Of a stretch of DNA of 64,000 nt, positions 35,041-48,925 are shown piece after piece. The stretch covers positions 62,001-126,000 of the forward strand of contig WBMW01004119.1 of assembly GCA_013396635.1 (NCBI GenBank), in the 5' to 3' direction. The position numbers were made by a program, and so were the translations under genes. This stretch comes from Penelope pileata. Lineage: Eukaryota > Chordata > Aves > Galliformes > Cracidae. The notes under the pieces are model-generated. The model saw only the letters and a program-made list of their open reading frames with translations. It had not been told where the DNA came from and searched no databases. The first letter of the stretch is position 1; each line of letters begins with the position of its first letter.

Positions 35041-38000
35041 GTAATACTGTGCAGTAGAAATGGGCTAGTAATCAAAGGTGGATAGTGCTGCTACGGCAGC
35101 AGAACAAAGAGAGGAGTGTGCCTTGGTTTTTATTAAAGTAATGCAGTTAGAATGCATTTAAATGAGGCTAAAATCAAAACTTTCAGTGAAAATGGTTGGA
35201 AATAGAAGTTCATCTGATGAAGTTGATTTGAAAAGCTTAAGTGCAATCATAAGATAATGGGAAAATAGCACATATGCTACTTAACAAAATAAATGTGATC
35301 CATATACCTACAGATCTCTTTGACTGTCAAAATATGTAAGCCTTTATAACCAAACAGGATTTGAAAGAACGGAGGGCTTATTTTCTTGAAAGGACTTGAC
35401 TTGTTTAGTTTAAGAAGTTTGAGAATGAAAAGAAAAATATTTAGCTATTTTAAATACATCAAAGTAGTAAACATCAGGATAGGGGAAGGCCTGTTTGAGG
35501 TATAGGTTGTGGCGTTAACTCCAGAATAACTTAGTATAAAGTTAGTAAACACTGAAAATGGTTGCAAACCACCAGGCATTGAAGTTCTGGAATAGCTTGC
35601 TGAAAGGATTAGTGGGACTTAAAAGTTACCTAGGCCTTGGCTGGTGCTTGATCAGCTGCTAAAATGAGTTATGGCTACAGGGACAGCAGAGGACAAGAGT
35701 TGATGACTTTGAAACACAAGACTGGGAAGGGCATTGTATTTCTAGGAATATGAGCAGAGTAGTTTTATGAAAAACTACATAAATCACTCCCATTCTTAAA
35801 AAATCCATTAATATTAAAGGTTTATTATTTCTCCAAAGGACCTAGGACATCTTGAGACACCAAAGGAGGTAAAAGGTATTTATTATCAGGAAGATGTAGG
35901 CTCAAGAACTCCCCACACCAGAGTCTACGCAGCTGTCATGGCCTCCTACTGTGAGGAACTGTGTGGTAAATGGTTACATTCTGTCTTGGCCTAAGGGAAA
36001 GATACCTTCAGCTGAAAAATTGCTCTGGTTGCTGGTTTTGACAGAAGACAGACTGTCTGCAGGAATCCCTTTATCTAAAGGGCAGACTGCATCTGAAATA
36101 GGTGCAGTTTTAATAGCTGAGTCATCTTTGGCCACTTAAACCATTACTAGTGTCCCACCCTGCTAATGAGGCAGTGAGACTTTTGTGTGTTTCTGCATCT
36201 AAGGGACAGCAAAGGCACAACTGTGGTGCTCTCTGTTGCACCTTCTCCAACACTTGGCTCACCCTGTTGGAGCTCCAGCATTCTCATCTGAGTACTTTCC
36301 TATGTTTATTTTAAGTCTTAGAATTTGGAGTTTTTGAGTAAAACAACAAAAAAAGCATTTGGCTTGTTTTCATTTAGCCTGTGCATCTATCAGAAATTAT
36401 TTTAAATGTTTACAGCATTGAAAGTTTTCCTAAACTTAACTAAAATGCTGAGCAGTACTCATGATCTTCTATACAGTTCCTAATTGTGAAGATGACCTTC
36501 ATGTTTCTTGCAGGAATATCTCAGTTCTGTTTCTGAATGCACAAAGAATTCTTATCTTTATAGAAAACAAACTGAGCATATATCATGGCTGACAAATAAA
36601 TAACTGTGCTGTTTCTGAAGCTACAGTCTAATGTGCAGAAACCAAAAACCTTGTTTTATGGAAAATATTGCAACGATGGTCCTAAAATAATACTTTACAA
36701 AAGCTCTGACTAGGAGTTTGTAGCTACTGCTGTGAAATTTGGAGCCATCTTTAAGTAAGCAGAGAATATGTACAAAGTGTTAATCTGACACTAATGTTTG
36801 AAGTGTCATCTGAATAAAACAGTGTAGTACCAAACTTTGGTAAGGGAGGTGGTGATGTATTCAACAGGATTAAATTATATTTATTTTCCTTTCAGAATAA
36901 ATTATAAATGTCACAGTTCCGCACAGCTGAAAAGACTGAATTAATTAGCCCGTCACCTGAGAGCTTTCGCCCTTTCTGCAAGGGAATGAAGTGCTTTGAA
37001 AGAGCACTGGAAAGGGCCCTCATCCCACTTGACCTTTCCAGAGATGTGGCAGACAGATCGATGGGGAAGTGACTGCAGCAAGCTGATGCCTTGCAGAGAG
37101 GGTATGCTTCAGGAGTCAAGAGTACCTAAATAGGTTGTAAAAACATGGAGATCTACTGCTTTGTTTTATGATGAAGCCTCATGTTGTTTTGGTTAAGGCT
37201 GAGGTAACTTCTAACCGCATTGTTGGCTTTTTTTTTTTTTGTCTGTATCTTCATGAGAATCAAACTGATAGATCTGAAGCATCAGTGGTGCAAGTTTATA
37301 GTATCTGATCTTGGGCTGGGGAGGACCTGAGGAAACTGGAAATGGTTTTCTGAAGTTGAAGTTAAGATGAACTGGACTTCCTTTGTTTTTTTTTTTTTTT
37401 TTCCTCCCTCTAATTTTTTGGCTCTTAAAGCTGAATCACATTACCTTAGAAACTTCAAATGTATGCTCACTGGTATTGGTAAAAATTGCTGATGATTACT
37501 AGCGCTTCCATTCAGAGTTGTTGATGTACTGCTGCAAAGTCCATGCTTTCTATGGGATAATGATAGAGCAGTTTCTTCCTATAATCTTTGATTGCATTTG
37601 CAAGTTTTTGTGCTGGATCTCTGGTTTGAAGGTGGATTCCACCAACTAAATGTGACCTGTTATGTGCCACTTGCCTTTTAATGTTGAAGCCCAGTTGTGA
37701 GGAATGATGCAAAAAAGCAAAGAATGTGTGGGTTGGGAGAGATCCACTTGAGAGAGCGCTCCTAAATTCCCTCTGACAAGTGTGTGCTTTTCAGTCTTTG
37801 GCTATGGGGGAATTAGTCTTATTTTAAGAGCCCACCCTGTCTTCTTTACTCATTTTCCAACAACCAAATGTATACATAATGTCTGCCTGTAATCTTTTGC
37901 TTATATCCAGTAGGCTCTGGGTAGCTAACTAAAAAAGAAAAGAGCATTTAGAGCTGCATGGGCGAGCTAAGTAATTATGTTGATGTTAGCAGCCAAACCA

Positions 38001-41000
38001 GGTATATTTCTACAAATCACTCTAAAACCAGACATAAATACCACAAATGACTCAATAAGGAACCTTTAAAATGTTTCTTGAGTTGTTATTCAACAGCAGA
38101 AATAAGTAGTTTGTGACCACCTTGCTAAAATTTAGTTTTCCAGCAGCTCAGAAGTGTGTGTTTGCATGCCTCATTGCATGTGCTGCTAAATCACTCGGTG
38201 CTGCTGTGGAGCTGAGTGGCAGAGAATTGAGTGAACAGGGTTCATAAATTTGTGTCTATAACAGCAAATCAAATGATGCCTGGAACTTGAATGACTGTGA
38301 CATTAAATTTTTAGTGTGGTCCCTGGCTCCTTAGTTGGGTCAAAATGTGCTCTTCCAGCATAACTTAAACAATGACTGTTCACACTATGGGGTCTGAATG
38401 TGGCACAAATATTCTGAAGGGAAAGAGCTTTAATGATATGGATGTAGATGATCCACAACAGTTGCTATTAGGGCCAGAGAAAAGCCCCTGGCACTATATT
38501 TTATTTTATTTTATTTTTTGTGCAGGACTAGCCATCATCTCTGGTCAGAGCATAGAAAACACAAGTTGAAGCTGACTGCAGTGACTCTTTCAGCTGTTTC
38601 CTAATGTGTATATGTATAATCACAAGATCACTCACCTGCAAGATGATGCTCTAGTCTCTGGGCTTGCTTTGAGGACTTTTCAGTCTTGAAATTAAATGTT
38701 TGGTGAAGATGAAAAGAATGAATTCTTGCTCCGAACAGATTGTAAATGCAGCTTACAGCTAATGCAGTCACGTACTTTTGTACTCTTATGGCTCAATTAA
38801 TCTCAATTTTCCTCTATTAAACATTGGTATAACTTAAATGAGGAATAACAGACTATGTATTTACACTCATTTCCCTGCAACGTTGGGTAGGTACTTTTGT
38901 GGAAGTTGAGAAACAAGGATTTATAATTTTTTCACAATTGTGGATCTAACTCTGACAAATTGCCTCACAGGGTAAGATGAAGGATGAGGTAGAAGTTGCT
39001 GGGTGCTGAGTCCAAGATTATGCTCATCAGTTTAAAAGTTCAGTATTCTGTGATTTGATTTAGGACAGAAAACTGGATACAGGCAGCCTACAGACAGATC
39101 CATGAGTTATTTGTATAAGCAAGTACATTGTGAATGCCATTTGTTATGACAAATCCCACTTCTGGTGTGATGCTGCCAGGAGTTTAAGTCTTGTCTGCTG
39201 AGAAATGATGGTTTACAGCTGCTGACTTTCCAGACATCAACTGCTCTGAGGCAAAGACGGCACATACTCAGAATAATACAGGAAAAAGTGTACCTGCCTT
39301 GCTCCCTCTTTGTACCCTCCTTTAGCAATTCATGAACAGAGCTGCAGTGGTGTGTTGCTGTGACTTTTCATCTCTCCTGTTGTCTTCTTTACCTTCTGAA
39401 TAATTGCTATAAACTTGAAAGTAGCTGAAGAAAGTTCTGTGGGTGCTGCTGTCCAGGAAATGTCACTGCTGAGCCTTGTGCTGCGCTCTTGCCCTCTTCG
39501 TAGTATTGTTCTGGGGGAGAGGAGGGCAGTGTTGAATGACTTTGTAATCTTTGATTCCCATTTATCTTTTCAGCATAATATTTCTTTTAAAAAGAGTACT
39601 CAGAACCTGTGCCTTCCTTATCAGCCAGTCTTTCTGTGTAGAGATCTGTTTGGCTAGGCTCTATGTTTTTCTGAATTCTTAGCCACCATTTATTATTACC
39701 TCTTTCACCTTGGAACTGAATCTTTATATAGGAGTTAAGTTTGCTCCTGCTGTTATGTCATTGTCATCTCTTCAATGATATGTGGAAACCAGAGAGGCTG
39801 TTGCAGCCCTTGAAGTCCCAGTTCATGCCTGAAAGCCATCTTGGCAACAAAGAACCTTAACCTACTGTACAAAAGTACTTGCAAGTTTTTGTTCCAGAGG
39901 TTCTTACCTTGACCAGACAAAATGTGAAATAATCTGAACTGTTGTTTTACATGGATAACAGTTTGCAGTTTTGTTTAAAATACAAAGTAAATGTGCTAGA
40001 CAGGATAGCATTTTATTTTTTTCTGTTAGAACTTGACACAGTGAAATGTGGTCCAATAAAATGTTAATTTGTCTTCTGTGTAAAACCTAACTACCCTAAA
40101 CATCCAGAAGTACTGAATGAGCACTGTTCAGGTCAGTCACCTGTACTCCAAATGGGTACGTTTGGTCTTCTCTATAAGGTACTCCAGCTTAATTTTTGAA
40201 CTAGCACAGTTTTGATTGTTTCCAGGACTGAAACTGAAGTCCTGATGAGCTGTCAAATTGCTGTTGCTGTGCTAATAGGACTAGTGGGATTTTGCTCAGA
40301 TAATCCAAAGTGTTCAGGAGCTGCTGTTGCCTTCATGGCCTTTTGAAGCAAAGGAATATTCAGCCTGGAGCTCAGTTCCTGAGCTTTCTAGTTAATACAT
40401 GGTGGTTAGATGCTTATGAAAGGGATTGTTGAACACCAGTGTGGTCAGAATGAGACAGGCAAAGCACCAGGAAATGCCAAAGATGAATAGATACCAATTC
40501 CATATGTAACTCCCAGCTACTAACTGGGAACTTCTTGGAAAGAAGGCTTGTCTTTCTCAAAACACAGCAAAAGCAAACTGGTATTCACTGCAGGAAATTT
40601 GGCAACGGTCAAAGCATTCCCTAATAGCATGGGAAACCTACCAGAGGAATCTCCTATATACTATGAGCTCACAGATAAGAGCTCTATCTTCTGGGTTTAT
40701 GGATTTGTATGAGTGAAGTAAGCAACCTGTATGGCTCTGTACACATTGCTGAGCTTTCTAAAAGGAGAGAACGAGAGAGGGCTGTACTGGAGCAACAAGG
40801 AGACATCCCCTGTGATGTGGGAAGCTGCTGTTTGTATCCCTGCTGCAGAGACAAGCTCTGAACTCAATTTGTTAGTGTTCTAGGTGAATAAATGCAGGCT
40901 AGGCTGGATTGGAGAGCAAATAGATCATAGCTGACTCATGTCTCATGTACAGGCCTGAATTGCTCTCCCTTACAATCCTGCTGATGTTTTTCCTGGTTGT

Positions 41001-44000
41001 GGATATTTTAAGTGATGCTGATTATTCCCAGCTTGACTCTGCCATGTGCATTTTCTCACACAAGTCTCTGCAGTGGCTCTTCTCATGGAGCCCACATGAG
41101 AGGAAAGCTGAAGTCTTGGGATATTCATGATACATCCTCTGTGGGCCTAGAAATACTTTTCTTAATTTGTGAAAGCCTTTTACCGTAAATAGCTTGCAGT
41201 ATAAGTGCTCTTTTTTATTTTCAGTTTCTTATTTATTAGCCAATGTAGGTGTGATTCCTACCCCTGAAAACACCAAAGTGTTGTGGAAGAGTGTACGCAT
41301 TGGCCAGAGCTACTGACTTTATGTGGAAAATACTTCAGCCCTGGTGAAAACTCCAAAATAACATCTTTGAGTATCTCCAAATTCTGTTATAGTTAAATCC
41401 TTGTGACAAACATAACTTGTCCCTTTGTTGTGAAACAAAAAATATTAAAATTGGGAAATACTGGCCAACGTCAGCTTAAGGTGTTCAAGGTGGCAATATC
41501 TAACAAAGCTGGAAGTCAGTGCCACAGATATATATTTAGGCCTGGGATTTACACAAATGGACACCTGGCCCCCATGCTTGCTTGCAAGTGATTGGCAAAG
41601 ACAACATGTTTAAATTGGATGTGTAGCTTTTCTTCAGGTTTATCTACATGAAGTAAATATCTGATCCTAAGCTAGCTCCAGCAATCCAATAGGTGGTATT
41701 GTTCAAGAGGTTGAATGTTGTTACTTCATCTCTTAGAACAGGTAACTGATTTTAAATTAATGCATGAATAACACCAGAAAAATCTCCAAACTGTCTTTCT
41801 TGATCTTGTGTTATCGTGAACTGGACTTTAACTGCTTGTTGATTCCATTAAGCACTTGATAACGAAGTAGGCAGTGCTCCATATGCAAAAGCTGTTTTCC
41901 CAGACAGACAAATTACCAGTCTAAATTGAAAGTGTGCTTATTCCTACGGTGAATTTAAATTATTGCCTCTAAAATGGTGCATCTATCCAGTGCTGTGAAA
42001 TCTCTGGTTTCTGTTTTGGAATGTTTACGGACAAAATAAGTTGTGTACACCTGTAGTACTACCAACATCTATCCTGGTTTGCTGATTTTTACACTGTTTC
42101 ATGAGAAATTGGAAATAATTCTTCAGCAGTAGCACAAAAAATATTTATTCATCCTTAAGATACTTAGCCTTCCTTTAGGGGCTAAAAGGAAGGACAGGTT
42201 TTTGAGTGAAGTGCCAGTTAGGGAATTGTTCACTTGGCTGTAGCCTTTCTATGTTACTATGGACAAATTAAACAGGTTAAGCACTTCTTTCAGCCAGGAA
42301 TTCAGCAATATTGCTTCCTTTCTGTCTTTCCTGTGTAGGTTATAACTTGTTTGAGACAGAGACCATCTCTTACAGGTTCTGTCCAAAATACACTGATGCC
42401 CGCTTCCAGGCAGGCTACAAACCTGGCTGTTTCTGCTGCTGTTCCTTTCCTTGTGTTTTTATAACTGCTCAGCATTTAAGATTCCTTTAGGTAAAACATC
42501 TCAAGTAGATGGTGCTGGTGTAGTCTGTTGGCATATAGCCATTTCTCTCTCCTACTGGTCCCTTCTTTGCATTTTTTCTCTTTTCAGTGATAAGTTACTT
42601 TGCCCAAGCCTGGAGGACATACCTGTGCAAATAGTGAAAAATTATCATTTTAAGACTATAGTATCAGGTACCTAGCCTTAATTTCTTTTCTTGTTATAGT
42701 TCTTCTATTTATCCTGCCTCCTCAATCAAATATATATTAAAAGACAGAATGAGAATCCAGCCAGAACCTTTTTACGAACCATTCACATGAGACTTACAGA
42801 GGTTACAAGGGCAGAGTTGACTTTAAGATGCTGTTGCTTCATTTAAAGATTTTTAAGTGCTGAGTAGGAGTACTATCTGTGAATTGGAGTTATTGTCCGG
42901 TTTGCATCAGTTCTAAATTTTCCTTCAGTGCTTCCTTAGGAAGGGTGTAATCTCACCTATGGCTTTCCACAGCACACTGCTTTTTCTGAAGCCTGCCTAC
43001 ACCAATCTCCCCGCTGTCTTCATCAGAAGTAGGAAGAATCTTTAGGAGTATCAGCAGCCGTAATTTGCTTCTACCCATTTAAATTCAGATGTCCTTCTGG
43101 GGTTTTCATGGGCTTAGGGGAAAATACTATTATTCTGCTCTGATTCAGATTTGCAGCATGAAACCATCACTCCACTTACGCACTCCACACGTTGTATTTT
43201 ACAGCCATTGTCTTGATTACTAAGCTGCAATTGATTCACTAGGCAGCAAATTGAAAAATTATCTCTACGCTTCTCTGTAAAATTACCTCTGATAGCAGGT
43301 GCATTAGACAGTGCTTTAGCACTAGCAGAAGGCTGTCAGGCTGTCGCCTTCTCTGCCAGCTAACTCTGACTGCTAGGAGAAAATTGAAGTCCTGAAACAT
43401 TCTTAGGAGCTACAGCCACTGACTGATTTCCTCCAAACAGTGGCAAAGTGTGGGATGGCAGGTTGATAGAGAGAGAAGTAGGCACGTTACTATATTGAAG
43501 CGTCTTGGGTGCTTAATTGGCCTTAGGGGTAATGGTGATTAAAGGGCTCTCACACCAAAGTTGGTTAGATAGAGCAGTGTCCTTTTTTATCTCAGCATCT
43601 GTGGATTTTATCTCCTGTAGTGAACTGCTTCTCACTCACATGTGCCTCTGACATATTCATCAGGAGTAATAAGAACTCCATAAAACTCAGGCAGCAGCTG
43701 TACAGCAGAGCAGACAGTAGTCTTCCGCACAGTGCGTGGTGAAGATGGACTGCTTACTGCTACACATTGCAGATGCTAAAAGTACAAAGAAGTTTGCCTG
43801 TGTGTCTTTTTATGTCTATGGAAAATACAAGGGAGTTGTGAACAAATTTTTGAACAACTAGGAGCAATAGATTCAACTGTCTTGACCAGATATGTGCAGA
43901 TCTGTAAATTAGGATTCAATCGAATCATATAATTGAGACAGAACAAAATGAGGTAAAGTATAACAATACAAACTTTGCTAAAAAAAGATACCCTCTGAGA

Positions 44001-45788
44001 TTTCAAAAGGGATATTGATACTGAAAAGGCTGAAAGCTGAGCTGGAGAAAATTAGTGTGATAATTAAAGTTCAAAAATTTAAACTTAAATTGAGTTAAAG
44101 TAGTGGTTGCACATAGGAGATAAGCAGAGTGAAATGTCTTCCAGTTTGGTCTCTAATAAGATGTATTTGAGAGCAGTGGAGCCTCAGGCAGGCTTGTGTT
44201 GAGAGCCAGAGGGAAGGAGTATAAGGTCAAAAGGCTGTCTTGCTGTTGGTGGTATACTTTTTGTTTAATTTGAAAAATTAATATATTTGCAAGAAGGCAA
44301 AATGAAGGAGCAGTTCTGGGTCAGGGGGCTAGGAGAGTTCTTGTCTTCTGAGAGCTATTTTGAAGCTGCTATTGAGCAGCAGGGGGAGAAAAGCAATGCT
44401 GGCCTTCTTTCTTAGGGTCAATGAATAGAGGCTATTTTTACACAAGGGTGCTTTTTTCCTCTAGGAAAAAGGCTGTCATTGATGTAAGTGAAATTGTTGA
44501 TTCTCTTCTTGCAGTAAATTGCATGTACCAGTGGGGATTCATGTGAATACATGCATTACTCACATCTCATGGGGAGTCTCTAGGGACTGTGATTCTAAGC
44601 TCTCCAAGTGGATTCACACCTATTACAGTTTCTACAGTGTCCCTTTAGCCTCAGAAGCCCTCTCACAGCTAGAATGCCTTTATTTAGGAGGCCTTACATT
44701 TGTCTGCTTAGGCAGGTGCATGCATGTGTGCTCTGGCCCTTACAGCTTGCGATAAAGCCACAAGCACCAACAGAAGTAACCTTCCTAAATTGAAGATGAC
44801 AGTGTTTTTATCCCTCTGCTTGGCATGTCTGGGAGCTGTAACAGTAAAATAGAGGAACGCCTGCTTTTCTGTCCTTCCCTTCCACTTCCCACCCAAACAG
44901 AGCTTAGCAGCCTGCCAAAGGGTGTTTGGCATTAGTGGTTGTGTAGTGACCCCTGGCCAATTTACAAACTCATCCCTGCCCTGGAAAGGAGGGGCTGACA
45001 CATGCCCTTGTGTTTTCCTCCTGTGCTTTCTGCTTGCTTTCATTGCCAGACACTTTGACATCCTGACTTAGTTTACAATTACAGCGACTTTCTGCTGAGA
45101 GCTTAATGAGTGCAAAAGAGCACTTATGATTTCCAAACATCATAAGGCAAAATAGTGCTGTAGGGGAAACGATCTAAAAATGAACAGAAACAGCAGAACA
45201 CAGAAGGGCAAGCAGGATGGTGCAAAGCCATCTAGAAATATCCACCTGCCCTGGAATGACTGCCTCACCTTGAAGATCTGTCTGTATTTCAAGTATGCCT
45301 AATGGCTTTAAAAATGTTGGTGTATTGCTAGCACTGTGCAAAATCTTTTCAGTGTAAGCTTGCTGTTTTATGGTGGAGTATTGTTAATGCTTCACAGCCT
45401 CTTGAGAAATAATCTGCTTTCTCTGGACTCCAGCTCATTTTAGTGAGTGCCTGTCTGTGTGATGGAGTAGACCGTGTGTCTCTTTACACCAACAGGATTT
45501 GCAAGGTCCTTTGGGCCCTTTTGGGATGTGCAAGAGAAAGTACACTCCTCCAGTTGCTTCAGACATGAGTAATACTCAAACGTGGCCTGAAATACCGAAA
45601 ACCTACATATGTAACAATGCTTAACTCTGCTTGTTTCTGAAGCCTGTTATAAAGAAAATGTGTAAGACAGACCTGGCAGCCTTTAAAACCTAAACAAAAC
45701 CACCAGAACTGTAGTGGTCAGGTCCCTGTTCATGTGGGGTCAGCCTGGAGTTTTGTTCCTTTCTTGATGGGCTAAGTGCAGCTGTGGG
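35041..45788. other. 10.7 kb with no recognised repeat or gene
   Basis: The longest uninterrupted stretch in the window. I recognise no CR1, mariner or retroviral sequence in it. Simple sequence is limited to T runs (T12 near 37229, T18 near 37385-37402) and a TTTTA run at about 38497-38518. Reading frames are at most 80 codons and unrecognised. Repeat exclusion over this length is compatible with regulatory or intronic sequence under constraint, but could also be chance or old repeats I cannot see. Confidence 0.5.
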
Positions 45789-45790
45789 TA

Positions 45791-46324
45791 CATGCGTTTG
45801 TTGCTCTGAAAGTACCGCCTCCTATTTATTTCCATGAAAACTACAACAGATATAAATAGCACAATAACGCTATTTGATAGAGCAAATTCTCAACTACAAA
45901 ACCGTAGTTTCCATCATAGTCACCACCATTAAGTGTGTATTTTTGCCTTCATGCTGTGCTTGTAAAAATCTGCACCAGTGGAGGTAACCTGCTGTTGCCA
46001 CTACTGAATTACACCACCCACTGCCTCCCTGTGCTCACATCCACTGTTTGGTCTCCATTAATGTTCAACAAGTATCAATGAATGTCAGTGGGTGCCATTT
46101 TTTCCGTGTGGAGGAATTCAATTCCACTCCTTTTCTCCATCTGCACTTCTATGTCAGACACCGTTGTGTCAGACTGCCCCTCTGCTGCCATCTGTCTACA
46201 GCAACAAAATGTAACAGAATATTGGTGGGAAGGTTCCACCTCTACTGCCATACCACCAACATCTGCCTCTGACATCATGGGCCAATGAAATAAAATAGGA
46301 AGCATTACTTTAGAAGCATCCCTC
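45791..46324 (-). mobile_element. Internally deleted mariner (copy 5), MITE-like
   Basis: A 534-base minus-strand mariner with TA at 45789-90 and both inverted repeats (left: ttgctctgaaagtaccgcct; right: agcattactttagaagcatc). It retains transposase start codons (minus strand, MAAEGQSDTTV) through IEFLHTEKMAPTDIH. Its deletion junction at about 45985-45993 (ggaggtaacctgctgttgcc on plus) is the same as in copies 2 and 3. Its ends are more mutated than theirs. Confidence 0.9.
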
Positions 46325-48827
46325 ACGGAAGCCTGCTTGGCTGAGACCCTTCCTCCTAGCCCAGACTGCTTACCAGGTAAGCCTAGACTCCCTTCCCAAA
46401 TGGTGCCATGAGTAACCACAAAGTTACAGTCAGCACAGGATGCTGAGCAAGGCTATATTTGGAAAGCAAACCATGATCTCTTGGGCTCTTATAACTCATC
46501 AGCTGCTTGCATGACATAGATTTTAGCCTTCAAAGACTCCCAGATTGAAGATAAGTTACTGTCACCCCAGTATTAATTGCTGACGTTTTGGATTGCTTAG
46601 GAGGACAGAGGGTGGCAGCACAGTGCTGCTGCATCTTACTGGCATGAATTGCAGAGCTGCAGCAGCACTGAGTGGGTGTAAAACATTTCACACAAAATTG
46701 CTTTTAATTAAACGTACATTTTTGTTTTATTTCACAACAGGGCAAAAATAACTTCTGTTTGCCTAGTGTATTTTGGCATTTTTTTTTTAAACCATGGCCT
46801 ATTTGACTCAAGCTTAGGTGGTGAAATTTAAAGCCATGGTTCATGTACGTAGGGTATGTATGCAGAGAAAAAACTTGCCTCTAAGAGGTTAATCATGAAT
46901 CTCCAAATTCTTAAATGCTATAAAACTGCTGCCTGTTCTGACAACAATGAAAGGGCCATTTCTTAGCATAACAAAGAGTGAATAAGTGCAGGTGATACTG
47001 AGGCTGTAGCTGGTTCTGACTTGGGGGAAGAGTGAAGAATCTGTGGTAAATGCTGTAGGGAGGAAGTAACCAGGGCTCTGGAAGGACGTGTTTCTAGGAG
47101 CCCTATAACTGCTTGAGTTTGTATTTTTGCTCCTCTGGAGAAACTGAGATAAGTTTCTTAATGTGTTACTGGAAGTAGCTGGAATTTTCTGGTACTGAGG
47201 GCAGGACTAAAATTTGCAAAAATGAACAATCAGAAGCCACCAACCCCAAAACACTAAAGCAAAGCCAGATCTACATCTACAGCCAGATTTGGAGAACTGG
47301 TGCAATCTTTATCCCTCTCCCATGTTCCCAACTAAGAGAAATGAAGATACTAGGCTATTGATAGCATACTATAAGGATATGCATGGCTAAAACATTCATG
47401 AACTCTTTTCTTTGTTCTTGGAAGAAAACACTAAGTAGAATTACTGAAGCGTCATCCGGAGTTCTTAGTGCTGATAAAAGGCTTCCTGAATGGGCGTCAA
47501 AAACTGGCTTTTTAAAAGAAGCTAGCTTAGCTTTGAAAGGAAGCCTTGCCCATTTCCTACGTTGACAGGAATAGTCTTTGTCTTCTGTGCTTTGAATGAG
47601 TCCATCTTTCAGATGGCAGACCCAGGTTTTTGGAGCACAGTGATCAAAGCCCAAAGAGAAAAGTTTTGTGTTTATCAGTTTTATATTGTTCTGACTAGGT
47701 GATGTGGTTTGAACATGTCTTATGCATTGGTGATATTAACTCAGATTTACAGAGGTTTTCAAGCTACAAGTGTAACTACTAAACCGTGTTTTGATGGAGC
47801 TCTGTGGAAGTAAAATATCGTTTATTTAAGATGCGTATTGTAGTAAGAATTTAGTTTAAAAAAGGAAAGTTTTCTTTTTTACACACATGCACTGGACCAG
47901 TTTTACTAATGACTTTTTCCTCATTCATTTTGTTCAGTACTTCAACATTTCACGTAGATGAGATGTTATACTTTGCTTTTATGTTGGCTGGTTTACTTAA
48001 TCTTGTCTTGCTGTGCTCTTTTGGCTAATCAGAAAATGAATCACTTTTTTTTTGTGCAGATAAAATTATTTTATGCATGGTAATAGCAGGAGAAATTATT
48101 TCAGTTCTGAATTTTCTCCCCAAGGGTTAAGTCTTACAGGGAAGCAGGACCAATGTGTATACCTATTTCATATCAGTCATGATTTTAGATCAGAACAGTG
48201 CAGAAGAACATGCCTGAGGTGAAGTTGTAATATTCAGGAAACTTTAGAAAGCTGTCTAGATATAGAGAAATGATTCCCACACTTTACCAGAAGAAGAGCT
48301 TGGTAGTCTAACCCCACTGAAGTTGAATATGACTCAGAAGAATGGAGGCAAAAGATTGCCTCTTCTACTTGACTCTCACTTCCATTTGTGATTCCAATCA
48401 CTCTTTAGAAGTTGTTTCTACCATCACTTTTTTTTTTTAGTGCCTTTTTTTTTTTTTTTTGGCTGGCAATGCTTTTGAGGGTAAAAACGAGGAGAGCATC
48501 TCTCACCTTGATTCCTTTTGGATGACAGCTCTCTTATCTTTTCATAAAGGCATTAAAAATCCTTGAAATGGCAAAGGTCAGCTTTGAACAGACTAATTTA
48601 CACTATTAAAAAAGAAAATGGTATTAGATGAGTCAAGACCTGACTGATAGAAATCACGGCACGCTTTTTCGTTGGAAGAGTGCTTTATATTTATAAAAAG
48701 AATCTGAAACATTACTGAAATACTCTTTTCAGTTACCTCTCTTAACAGAACAATCTACTGCAGTTGTGTTAACGTTGCTGAAACTTTATGTAATTTATTT
48801 CCCTGACATTACATTTCTTAATTACAG

Positions 48828-48925
48828 TCTGGTTCCACAGATTAGACAAGATGTTGAAAGACATAGGTCTGATGGACCATTTGCTGCAAATGCAGTATTC
48901 TGCCCTGTATGAATCACTGTTGTAG
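48828..48925 (+). other. Weak 98-nt exon candidate
   Basis: A good acceptor (acatttcttaattacag) precedes it and a GTAAGC donor follows TGTAG. One frame is open (WFHRLDKMLKDIGLMDHLLQ and ten more residues) but ends in TAG exactly at the donor, so it would only be a last coding exon or a non-coding exon. No family is recognised. Confidence 0.1.
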
